Origin: Oscillospiraceae bacterium
Lineage (GTDB): Bacteria > Bacillota > Clostridia > Oscillospirales > Ruminococcaceae
Assembly: GCA_902798675.1 (NCBI GenBank)
Contig: CADBXQ010000066.1
Span: 1-5,914, forward strand
DNA: 5,914 bases
Direction of reading: 5' to 3'
Translations under genes and position numbers: made by a program
In this document: positions 1 through 5,859 of the stretch, one piece after another
Layout of the letters: each line of letters opens with the position of its first letter
How positions within the stretch are numbered: position 1 is the first letter of the stretch
Notes under the pieces: generated by a model
Databases searched by the model: none
Seen by the model: the letters and a program-made list of their open reading frames with translations, nothing else
What the model was told of the DNA's origin: nothing

Positions 1-992
1 AGCGCGATCAATTGAGATATTCCACAAGGCTCCGACCGAGATGGCATCAAAAAAATATCACTTCCAGCATATATTTTCTTAGACAAAGGCTTATTATATC
101 CAATATAAACCGCCATCTGACGCGGATATCGATTATGCATGTCATTAAAAAAGCTTTCAAAAACATATTCTCCGGAGCCAAGAACAACAAATTTAAACCC
201 ACTACATATTAGATGCTCAAGGCTGCATTTAATGAGGTCCATGCCTTTATGGGAAACCATCCTCGAAACAATTCCAACAACCGGCCGATAGTCGTCTGAC
301 ATGTCCATCTCAAGACAAAGCTTCTTCCTGTTTTCATCCTTGCCTGATATGTCTTGACAAGAATAGTTTTTATATATTAAAGGATCGGTTTTTGGATCAT
401 TAATCTCATAGTCTATTCCATTCAAAATACCACAAAATTTATGTCTTTGGTTGATAAATTCTCGATCCAGTCCACATCCAAACAACGGCGTTTTAAGCTG
501 ATCTGAATATGTTGGGCTGACGGTTGTTAGCTTATCGCAAGACTCAATCGCCGCTTTAACCATATTTAAACAACCATCATATTGCATTAAACCCTTTGCG
601 CTTTCGGGAAGCCCCAAAACATCTTGTAAAATTTCCATGCCATATTTGCCCTGATACTCAATGTTGTGAATTGTGAATATGGTTTTTATTTTAGAATATT
701 TGTCTTTTTGGCGATAAAACATATTAAAATATACAGGAACCATCGCTGTGTGCCAATCGTGGCAATGCAGAATATCTGGCTGATAATCAATATATTCGAT
801 TATGTCTAAAACTGCTTTTGAAAAAAACGCAAACCTCTCTGCTTCATCATAAAACCCATACATTCCGTCTCTTTTGAAATAATATTCGTTATCAATAAAA
901 TAAAACACAACTCCGTCATGATTATATTGATATACCCCACAATATTGATTTCTCCAGCCTAAAACAACGTTAAAGTGACAAATATATGACAT
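1..992 (-). CDS. glgA: Glycogen synthase GlgA, 5'-deleted and cut by the window edge
   Basis: GT5 ADP-glucose-dependent glycogen synthase, which extends alpha-1,4-glucan in the cytoplasm. I translated 330 codons by hand from the ATG at 992-990; the frame stays open to the left edge, so the C-terminus is missing. Visible family landmarks are LGWRNQYCG (residues 11-19), DNEYYFKRDG (34-43), HCHDWHT (76-82), TIHNIEYQG (107-115), the TVSPTY turn (157-162), LNGID (190-194), SRMVSHKG with the expected Arg and Lys (243-250) and SEPCG (320-324, active-site Glu region). Normal GlgA begins about 50-55 residues earlier with MKxLF...KxGGLADVAG, which carries the ADP-binding Lys. Here that part is gone, and only MKILF survives out of frame at 1015-1001. 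The first ATG is a family-internal Met with no clear SD of its own. Family identity is certain. Synthase activity is doubtful, so the gene may be a pseudogene. Confidence 0.85.
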   Translation of the reverse strand, partial: MSYICHFNVVLGWRNQYCGVYQYNHDGVVFYFIDNEYYFKRDGMYGFYDEAERFAFFSKAVLDIIEYIDYQPDILHCHDWHTAMVPVYFNMFYRQKDKYSKIKTIFTIHNIEYQGKYGMEILQDVLGLPESAKGLMQYDGCLNMVKAAIESCDKLTTVSPTYSDQLKTPLFGCGLDREFINQRHKFCGILNGIDYEINDPKTDPLIYKNYSCQDISGKDENRKKLCLEMDMSDDYRPVVGIVSRMVSHKGMDLIKCSLEHLICSGFKFVVLGSGEYVFESFFNDMHNRYPRQMAVYIGYNKPLSKKIYAGSDIFLMPSRSEPCGISQLIA

Positions 993-1015
993 TTTTTCTC
1001 AAATAATATTTTCAT
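959..1015 (-). pseudogene. Relic of the original glgA start (MKILF), now an 18-codon ORF
   Basis: An ATG at 1015-1013 has a good SD (AGGGACGG, 1022-1029, six bases upstream) and encodes MKILFEKK, then runs out of frame and stops at TAG 961-959. MKILF is the expected opening of GlgA (compare MKVLF in Bacillus). In the true family this is followed by about 45 residues including the KxGGL motif, but here it is joined almost directly to the codons before MSYICHF. A run of six A (992-997) sits at the join. One extra A would give MKILFEKKMSYICHF in a single frame. So this is the genuine translation start of glgA, separated from the body by an internal deletion that is one base out of frame. Ribosomes starting here would terminate within glgA. 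Confidence 0.7.
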
Positions 1016-1021
1016 ACTAAT

Positions 1022-1029
1022 CCGTCCCT
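1022..1029 (-). promoter_or_regulatory. Ribosome binding site of the original glgA start
   Basis: AGGGACGG on the minus strand lies six bases before the ATG at 1015. It supports 1015 as the ancestral start and shows that the ATG at 992 is not positioned for this SD. The 71 bases between glgD and this ATG contain no terminator-like hairpin, so glgA belongs to the same transcript. Confidence 0.6.
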
Positions 1030-1086
1030 AAAACAAATCCAAAAGAAATCTTGTTTTCTAATATAATTAATATATGCCAAAAAACT

Positions 1087-2214
1087 CTAAATAATTTTAT
1101 TCTTTGCAATATATATCGGGTATGGACTTGCTGAAATCAAAGTTTGGCCCTTTCGGATTTTAACATTTTTGTCACTTATCACATATTCTATATTGCAATC
1201 TGAGTCAACTTGAGTTGCTTGCATTAATATCGAATTTTTAACGCATGCATTCGAAGAAATTTGACATCCTCTAAAAATAACAGAATTTTCAACATATCCA
1301 TCAATTATGCATCCGTCTGCAATAAAACTGTTGACTACTCTGGCGTTTGAGCCATATTTCACAGGAGCCTCATCTCGAACTTTTGTGTATATTGGGCGAG
1401 CTGAATCAAAAACTTTTTGCCTGGCTTGGTTTTTAAGCAATTCCATATTGGCGTCATAGTAGGATTTTATTGATGATATGATCCTAACATACCCATCATA
1501 GCGGTAGCCCTGTATCTTATATTTTCTGCATTTTTTCTGCAAAAAATCACGATCCAGTTTATATTCACCCAGACATATTGAATTTGCTATTAACTGCCTC
1601 AAAAAATTGCGCTTAAAAACTAAAATGTTGAGCGAAAGGTTAAACCGCCCGCTAGTTTGAGGATTAATCACAACTTCTTTTAGCATATTATCATCATCAA
1701 AATTTAAAACAACAGCATCTTTTGAAATGTCGCTGGTTAAAAAATCATTTTTATATACAATCGAAACATCTGCGGCGCTTTTAATGTGCTGCTCAACAAT
1801 TTTTGAATAGTCTATATTTGCAACCAAATTGCAGTCGCTCAAAAGAATATATTTGCAGGGGTTATATTTTAAAAAATCCAGAGCCGCCCCCAAAGCCTCA
1901 AGTTTTCCGTGATATATTCCAAAATTTTTGTTGCCATATGGCGGCAAAAGCTTCAATCCCCCTCTTTTTCGCGCTAAGTCCCACTGGCTTCCGTTGCCAA
2001 TATGCTCCATGAGCGACCGATAATTTGATTTGGTTATCACTCCGATGTCGATAATTCCGGCGTTGATTGAGTTGGACAGAGGAAAGTCTATCATTCGATA
2101 TCTTCCACCAAAAGGAACCGACGCAAATGTTCTGTTTTTTGTTAGGTCTTCTATGGAAAAGTCGTGCATATTCGCAAAAATTATAGCCCCAACCATCCTT
2201 TCATTGATTAACAT
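1087..2214 (-). CDS. glgD: Glucose-1-phosphate adenylyltransferase regulatory subunit GlgD
   Basis: GlgD is the non-catalytic paralogue of GlgC in Bacillota. It forms a hetero-oligomer with GlgC and changes its activity (family knowledge). The 375-residue product has the usual length. The N-terminal nucleotidyltransferase-like domain shows GAIIFANMHD (9-18) where GlgC has the AGGxGxRL nucleotide loop, so the catalytic signature is absent. Next come LTKNRTFASVPFGGRYRMID (24-43), TKSNYRSLMEHIGNGSQWDL (61-80), LLSDCNLVANID (124-135) in place of the SGDH motif, and a C-terminal left-handed beta-helix region from about residue 285. A longer frame opens at 2235, but AGGAGGAGG (2218-2226) would then be inside the gene, so the ATG at 2214 is the start. 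It lies 32 bases after glgC and 71 bases before the relic glgA start, in the same operon. No damage is seen. Confidence 0.94.
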   Translation of the reverse strand: MLINERMVGAIIFANMHDFSIEDLTKNRTFASVPFGGRYRMIDFPLSNSINAGIIDIGVITKSNYRSLMEHIGNGSQWDLARKRGGLKLLPPYGNKNFGIYHGKLEALGAALDFLKYNPCKYILLSDCNLVANIDYSKIVEQHIKSAADVSIVYKNDFLTSDISKDAVVLNFDDDNMLKEVVINPQTSGRFNLSLNILVFKRNFLRQLIANSICLGEYKLDRDFLQKKCRKYKIQGYRYDGYVRIISSIKSYYDANMELLKNQARQKVFDSARPIYTKVRDEAPVKYGSNARVVNSFIADGCIIDGYVENSVIFRGCQISSNACVKNSILMQATQVDSDCNIEYVISDKNVKIRKGQTLISASPYPIYIAKNKII

Positions 2215-2217
2215 AAC

Positions 2218-2226
2218 CCTCCTCCT
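2218..2226 (-). promoter_or_regulatory. Ribosome binding site deciding the glgD start
   Basis: AGGAGGAGG is followed by GTT and the ATG at 2214. The site lies between the glgC stop (2247) and this ATG. It excludes the upstream in-frame ATG at 2235, which would place the SD within codons 4-6. Confidence 0.8.
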
Positions 2227-2246
2227 AAAATTCAAATGTTTTTTGA

Positions 2247-3437
2247 TTAATCCATATATTTAGATAATATCAAAGTGTTGTCACTAAATTTTGTGTTTGG
2301 GCCAATAACTGTTATTTTTCTTTCATTTAAATCATTAATTTTAGGTTTATTGATTCCAATTGATGTATTTTTGCCGATATAGCAATCTGCGCCAACGACT
2401 GAATATGAAACATTTGCGCCAGATTTAATGACGCAATCCGCCATGATGATGCTTTTTTTTATGGACGCGCCTTTTTCAACCAAAACCCCTGGAGAAAGAA
2501 CCGAACAAGAAACGTCGCCATATATTTGACAGCCTTCAGTTATTATCGAATTTTTGACTTCACATCCATATCCAACATAATGAGGCGGGTATGCAGCATT
2601 TCTTGTGTATATTTTCCAACACGAATTATGAAGGTTCAGCAAACTGTCGCTTTCAAGAAGATCCATATTCGCTTTCCACAAGCTTTCAATCGTTCCAACG
2701 TCCTTCCAGTATCCATTAAAATTATATGTTAAAAGTCTAAAATTTTTCTCGAGCATTTTGGGGATTATGTCCTGTCCAAAATCATTTCCAGACTTTGAAT
2801 TTCGCTCATCTTCCGTTAAAAGCTCTTTTAAAATTTTCCAGTTGAAAATATATATTCCCATTGAGGCGAGATTGGTCTTTGGATTTTTCGGCTTTTCTTC
2901 AAATTCAAAAACAAATCCATCCTCATCACAGCTCATTATTCCAAACCTGCTCGCGTCTTGCTTGGAAACCTCCAAAACAGCTATAGTGCAATCAGCGCCC
3001 ATCTGCTTGTGGTGTTTGAGCATGGCGTCATAGTTCATTTTATATATATGATCGCCCGACAATATCAAAACATACTCAGGCCCATATCTTTCAATAAAGC
3101 CCATATTTTGATATATTGCATTTGCTGTTCCGTTGTAAAACTTCGCTCCTTTTGCACTTTCATAGGGCGGCAAGATGTGAACCCCGCCATAAAGCCTGTC
3201 TAAATCCCAAGGCTCGCCTGTTCCTATATATTCATTCAAAAAAAAGGGAGAATACTGCGTTAAAACGCCAACGGTGTCTATGCCGGAATTGACGCAATTT
3301 GAAAGCGCAAAATCTATTATCCTGTATTTGCCGCCGAATGAAACCGCGGGCTTTGCCATTTTTCGAGTTAAAGCGCGAAGCCGACTTCCCTGCCCCCCAG
3401 CCAAAAGCATAGCAACACATTCTTTTTTCGCAAACAT
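2247..3437 (-). CDS. glgC: Glucose-1-phosphate adenylyltransferase GlgC (ADP-glucose pyrophosphorylase)
   Basis: Makes ADP-glucose and pyrophosphate from ATP and glucose-1-phosphate, the committed step of bacterial glycogen synthesis. The 396-residue product has a typical length and every landmark: nucleotide loop AGGQGSRL (13-20), MAKPAVSFGGKYRIIDF (27-43), TQYSPFFLNEYIG (60-72), WDLDRLYGGVHILPPY (77-92), SGDHIYKMNYD with the metal/catalytic Asp at 129, FEEKP with the sugar-phosphate-binding Lys at 182, NLASMGIYIFNW (189-200) and YWKDVGTIESLW (243-254). A left-handed beta-helix domain follows from about residue 285. Two adjacent ATGs exist (3440 and 3437). The second has the better spacing (six bases) from AGGAGG, and the first would add one Met. 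The gap from the upstream stop is 29 bases, so it is co-transcribed with the chimeric gene. No mutation of key residues is seen. Confidence 0.96.
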   Translation of the reverse strand: MFAKKECVAMLLAGGQGSRLRALTRKMAKPAVSFGGKYRIIDFALSNCVNSGIDTVGVLTQYSPFFLNEYIGTGEPWDLDRLYGGVHILPPYESAKGAKFYNGTANAIYQNMGFIERYGPEYVLILSGDHIYKMNYDAMLKHHKQMGADCTIAVLEVSKQDASRFGIMSCDEDGFVFEFEEKPKNPKTNLASMGIYIFNWKILKELLTEDERNSKSGNDFGQDIIPKMLEKNFRLLTYNFNGYWKDVGTIESLWKANMDLLESDSLLNLHNSCWKIYTRNAAYPPHYVGYGCEVKNSIITEGCQIYGDVSCSVLSPGVLVEKGASIKKSIIMADCVIKSGANVSYSVVGADCYIGKNTSIGINKPKINDLNERKITVIGPNTKFSDNTLILSKYMD

Positions 3438-3442
3438 CATTT

Positions 3443-3450
3443 CCCTCCTT
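3443..3450 (-). promoter_or_regulatory. Ribosome binding site of glgC
   Basis: AAGGAGGG on the minus strand lies between the chimeric gene's stop (3467-3469) and the tandem ATGATG of glgC. The spacing favours the second ATG (3437). Confidence 0.75.
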
Positions 3451-3466
3451 TGGATTTTTCAAAAAA

Positions 3467-4951
3467 TCAACTTGAGTTTTTCTGGTTTGGAGTTAAATAT
3501 ACAACGCTCATATATGGAATTTTTAATTTAATCGAATATTCATATCCATGAAAAGGAATTTTATCAGCAAAAATTTTCGTTTTGTGTGAAATCCCATATC
3601 CACCATAAGATTTTTTATCAGAGTTAAATATTTCAGAATACTGGCAATTAAAGGGAACCCCTATTCGATACTCTTCGTATGTTCTTGGGCAAAAATTACA
3701 AACAGCAATCAGCTCGTTTCCGTTTGCGCCAATTCTCCTAAAAGATATCACATTGTTTTTGCTGTCGTCATTTGAAATCCAGCGAAAACTGTCCCTGCTT
3801 GCGTCATTATCCCACAGTTCGACATGATCCAAATAGAATTTATTTAAACTTCTAACATAAAATTGAAATTTCTTGTGCCTTGAATTTTCAAGCAGCTCCC
3901 AATCCAACTGCTTTTTAAAATCCCATTCATTAATCTGACCAAATTCTTGGCCCATAAACAAAAGTTTCTTTCCCGGATGAGCAATCATAAAACCTAAATA
4001 TGCCCTCAAACCGGCAAATTTTTGGTCATAATCCCCATATATTTTTTCAATTAAAGACTTTTTACCATACACAACCTCATCGTGAGAAATTGGGAGGATA
4101 TAATTTTCCGAAAACGCATACCAAATCGAAAAAATGAGCTTTTGATGGTTTCCAGCTCGAAAATATGGATCCAGAGACAAATAGTCTAAAGTGTCGTTCA
4201 TCCAGCCCATATTCCATTTATAGTTAAATCCCAAACCTCCAACACTTTTTGGCAAAGTCACCATCGGCCAAGCCGTTGATTCTTCAGCAATAATAATGAG
4301 ATTCGGGTTTTTTGTTAGGACTTTTTCGTTTAGTTTTCTCAAAAATTCAACCGCATCCAGATTTTCTTTGCCTCCATGCGCATTTGCAACCCACTCGCCG
4401 TCTTTCCTGTCATAGTCTAAATATAGCATTGAAGCAACCGCATCAACCCTCAGCCCATCAACATGAAACTCGCTCGCCCAATAGTTTGCAGAGGAAATCA
4501 AAAACGAAACAACTTCATTTTTTCCAAAGTCAAAAACACACGTCCCCCACGAATAGTGTTCCCCTTTGCGCGGATCAACATGTTCATAGCAGCAACTGCC
4601 ATCAAATCTATATAGCCCGTGAGAATCCTTTGGAAAGTGCGCCGGAACCCAATCTAAAATAACGCCTATCTCGGCCTTGTGGAAAGCGTTGATGGCTCCA
4701 AGGTATTCCTCCTTGGTGCCGTATTTGGTTCGGACGGTGCCCTTCTGGTCGAACTCGCCCAAATCGTACATATCGTAGACGCCATAGCCCACGTCCGCCT
4801 GGCTGGTGCCCTTGTAGGCGGGTGGCAGCCAAACCTGGGTGATGCCCAGGTCGCGCAGATTGGTCGCCTTGGCTGCGCAGCGCCGCCACCACAGGCCGTC
4901 GTTGGGCAGGTACCATTCAAAGTATTGCATCATTGTTTTGTTAATCAACAT
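3467..4951 (-). CDS. Chimera: alpha-amylase N-terminus fused in frame to GlgB branching-enzyme body
   Basis: The product is 494 residues. Residues 1-93 read as a cytoplasmic GH13 alpha-amylase: TMMQYFEWYLPNDG (6-19), LGITQVWLPPAYKGTSQADV (35-54), GYGVYDMYDLGEFDQKGTVR (55-74) and KYGTKEE (76-82). From about residue 95 it is glycogen branching enzyme: IGVILDWVPAHFPKDSHGL (95-113, region I), YWASEFHVDGLRVDAVASML (157-176, nucleophile Asp170), IIIAEESTAWP (219-229, acid/base Glu), LPISHDEVVYGKKSL (286-300, Asp291), LLFMGQEFGQINEW (330-343) and a beta-rich C-terminal domain. Normal GlgB has 600 or more residues with an N-terminal CBM48 domain and its own barrel strands 1 and 2; here amylase sequence replaces them. 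The ATG at 4951 fits AGGAAG at 4960-4965, whereas a GTG at 4960 overlaps the SD. First gene of the operon. All GH13 catalytic residues come from the GlgB part, so branching activity is conceivable but unproven. Confidence 0.88.
   Translation of the reverse strand: MLINKTMMQYFEWYLPNDGLWWRRCAAKATNLRDLGITQVWLPPAYKGTSQADVGYGVYDMYDLGEFDQKGTVRTKYGTKEEYLGAINAFHKAEIGVILDWVPAHFPKDSHGLYRFDGSCCYEHVDPRKGEHYSWGTCVFDFGKNEVVSFLISSANYWASEFHVDGLRVDAVASMLYLDYDRKDGEWVANAHGGKENLDAVEFLRKLNEKVLTKNPNLIIIAEESTAWPMVTLPKSVGGLGFNYKWNMGWMNDTLDYLSLDPYFRAGNHQKLIFSIWYAFSENYILPISHDEVVYGKKSLIEKIYGDYDQKFAGLRAYLGFMIAHPGKKLLFMGQEFGQINEWDFKKQLDWELLENSRHKKFQFYVRSLNKFYLDHVELWDNDASRDSFRWISNDDSKNNVISFRRIGANGNELIAVCNFCPRTYEEYRIGVPFNCQYSEIFNSDKKSYGGYGISHKTKIFADKIPFHGYEYSIKLKIPYMSVVYLTPNQKNSS
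4660..4680 (-). other. Junction between amylase-derived and glgB-derived sequence
   Basis: The codons of ...AFHKA (residues 89-93) match the amylase, and IGVILDW (from residue 95) is canonical GlgB. Glu94 (4670-4672) is ambiguous. Hand-counted GC is about 61% in 4681-4920 and about 45% in 4441-4680, dropping further in glgD. The two families align here (YGT..E....I...H.A.I.V), so the join keeps both the frame and the order of barrel elements. The position could be off by a few codons. Confidence 0.7.
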
Positions 4952-4959
4952 ATATCTCA

Positions 4960-4965
4960 CTTCCT
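4960..4965 (-). promoter_or_regulatory. Ribosome binding site of the chimeric amylase/glgB gene
   Basis: AGGAAG lies eight bases before the ATG at 4951. It favours that ATG over the in-frame GTG at 4960, which shares a base with the SD. The resulting start MLINKTMMQYFEWY is a natural amylase N-terminus. Confidence 0.65.
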
Positions 4966-4971
4966 GTCATT

Positions 4972-4998
4972 CCGGCGCGCGGCTTCGCGCAAAGCCGG
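4972..4998. repeat. GC-rich hairpin in the leader, possibly a dispersed palindromic repeat
   Basis: On the plus strand, CCGGC (4972-4976) and GCGCG (4977-4981) pair with CGCGC (4986-4990) and GCCGG (4994-4998). This gives ten base pairs around a GCTT loop with an AAA bulge on one side. The hairpin ends seven bases before the SD of the chimeric gene, so in the transcript it could affect translation initiation. There is no T-tract on either side, so it is not a typical terminator. The flanking TGTCATTCCGG resembles ends of dispersed repeats in Bacillota, but that resemblance is from memory and untested. Confidence 0.6.
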
Positions 4999-5018
4999 AG
5001 AGAAGGCTTTTGTATGAT

Positions 5019-5031
5019 AAACCTGAGGTTT
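5019..5031. promoter_or_regulatory. Perfect 6+1+6 palindrome downstream of the leftward promoter
   Basis: AAACCT-G-AGGTTT is a perfect inverted repeat about ten bases downstream of the expected transcription start of the leftward promoter. Its place in the early leader fits an operator, or the stem of a small RNA hairpin. The sequence next to it (CCTC/GAGG) could form an alternative stem. No regulator can be named. Confidence 0.35.
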
Positions 5032-5048
5032 CCCCCTCGGGTCTTACT

Positions 5049-5076
5049 ATTATACTCAAATAAATGGCTTTTTCAA
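5049..5076 (-). promoter_or_regulatory. Sigma-A-type promoter for the glg operon (chimera-glgC-glgD-glgA)
   Basis: On the minus strand, TTGAAA (-35, 5071-5076) is followed after 16 bases by a perfect TATAAT (-10, 5049-5054). Transcription would start near 5042, giving a leader of about 90 bases that holds the palindrome and the GC-rich hairpin before the ATG at 4951. It lies on the amylase side of the junction, so it was probably the amylase gene's promoter. It is the only clear promoter I found ahead of the operon. Confidence 0.7.
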
Positions 5077-5302
5077 GCGTTTTTCGCGGTCAGACATGAC
5101 GGGGAGGTTGAGAATTGTTTCATCCTTTGCAAAAACCAGAAACTTACGCAAAGTATCATAATTAGATGCGTCGGCATAATCCAAGTCCAACTGGCAGCCC
5201 AGGATGACTACCGAGTGCAAAATGCGTCGGATTATACTGTACATCCTGCAGTAAAAGGGAAAGTATCGTGCCCCCATGTTTTATATGTTTACGTTACATA
5301 CA
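5077..5302. other. Intergenic stretch between divergent promoters, no recognised gene
   Basis: This 226-base stretch separates the -35 boxes of the leftward and rightward promoters. A 73-codon minus-strand frame (5277-5056) crosses it but has no recognisable family and no convincing SD, and its end overlaps the leftward promoter, so I do not call it a gene. Visible structure: a 9-bp direct repeat ATGCGTCGG at 5166-5174 and 5222-5230 (56 bases apart, each followed by an AT-rich hexamer), and an inverted pair CTTTGC (5125-5130) / GCAAAG (5148-5153). The direct repeats could be regulator sites or chance. The region may also hold degraded coding sequence. Confidence 0.4.
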
Positions 5303-5330
5303 TTGTCTTTCAATCGGTTTTGGGTATAAT
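5303..5330 (+). promoter_or_regulatory. Sigma-A-type promoter for the flavodoxin-family gene
   Basis: TTGTCT (5303-5308, four of six matches to TTGACA) and a perfect TATAAT (5325-5330) are separated by 16 bases. The predicted start near 5337 gives an untranslated leader of about 85 bases before the ATG at 5422. No strong hairpin or known riboswitch was recognised in that leader. Confidence 0.6.
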
Positions 5331-5407
5331 AAAATGGGATGATGGAATCCTAAATGACTTGGGTACGGCAAGCATTAGGTGCCTCAATCATATGAGTCGG
5401 ACTTCAC

Positions 5408-5414
5408 AAGAGGG
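5408..5414 (+). promoter_or_regulatory. Ribosome binding site deciding the flavodoxin start
   Basis: AAGAGGG is followed by seven bases and then the ATG at 5422. It rules out longer in-frame starts upstream, including an ATG about ten codons earlier that would put this site inside the gene. Confidence 0.75.
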
Positions 5415-5421
5415 AACATCA

Positions 5422-5859
5422 ATGAGAACAACCATTGTTTATTATTCCAAGCACCATGGAAATACGAAAAGACTGCTGGATGCTATTGCGGCTACAGAAA
5501 AAGTAACGCTGATCGATGTGACAGAGCACCCGGATGCTGACTTGGCGTCGTTTGATCGTATCGGTTTTGCTTCCGGTATCTACTTCAGCAGTTTTGCCAA
5601 ACAGATTCTGTCCTTTGCTGCTGAGTATCTGCCAGAGAACAGGGATGTGTTCTATATATACACTCATGGGGCACCGGTCGGCGGATTCCTGAAAAGCATT
5701 CGTGAGATCGCAGAGAAGAAGCACTGCCATGAGTTGGGAGCATACCACTGCCTGGGTTTCGACACCTTCGGTCCATTCAAACTCGTAGGTGGTATTGCCA
5801 AGGGCCATCCGACAAAAGAAGAGATCGCCGGTGCGACAAAGTTCTACCGGGAACTGTGA
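5422..5859 (+). CDS. Flavodoxin-family protein (short-chain, FMN-binding)
   Basis: The 145-residue product has the length and layout of a short-chain flavodoxin. The first strand and phosphate loop are TTIVYYSKHHGNTKRLLDAI (3-22), with S9-K-H-H-G-N-T15 in the position of the FMN phosphate-binding loop. A second strand reads VTLIDV (28-33), then DRIGFASGIYFSSF (45-58) covers the loop near the isoalloxazine ring, VFYIYTHGAP (76-85) gives the next strand and loop, and YHCLGFDTFGPFK (108-120) follows. The tail GGIAKGHPTKEEI is common in clostridial flavodoxin-like proteins, from memory. Such proteins carry electrons or act as small quinone/FMN oxidoreductases; the exact partner is unknown. The frame is open upstream to 5014, but AAGAGGG (5408-5414) seven bases before the ATG at 5422 fixes the start. 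Transcribed away from the glg operon, with GC near 50%, unlike the AT-rich operon. No functional link to glycogen is visible. Confidence 0.87.
   Translation: MRTTIVYYSKHHGNTKRLLDAIAATEKVTLIDVTEHPDADLASFDRIGFASGIYFSSFAKQILSFAAEYLPENRDVFYIYTHGAPVGGFLKSIREIAEKKHCHELGAYHCLGFDTFGPFKLVGGIAKGHPTKEEIAGATKFYREL

Noticed and set aside
2030..3203. Plus-strand open frames opposite glgC and glgD
   Set aside because: Both minus-strand genes are fully conserved there; the opposite frames lack start signals and family resemblance.
1..4660. Frequent ATATAT-like tracts throughout the operon
   Set aside because: They follow from heavy use of ATA and TAT codons in AT-rich genes; no regular spacing or array is seen.
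4608..4920. Open frames on both strands in the GC-rich part of the amylase segment
   Set aside because: They overlap the clearly homologous amylase reading frame, and their translations are low-complexity, rich in Arg, Pro and Ala, as expected of shadows in GC-rich coding DNA.
5056..5277. 73-codon minus-strand frame upstream of the chimeric gene
   Set aside because: No recognisable family, no clear ribosome binding site, and it overlaps the strong leftward promoter. Possibly degraded coding sequence, but not supportable as a gene.
5014..5421. Long upstream extension of the flavodoxin frame
   Set aside because: The extension has no flavodoxin-like or other known sequence, it includes the promoter and SD, and a well-placed SD with an ATG at 5422 starts a complete flavodoxin domain.
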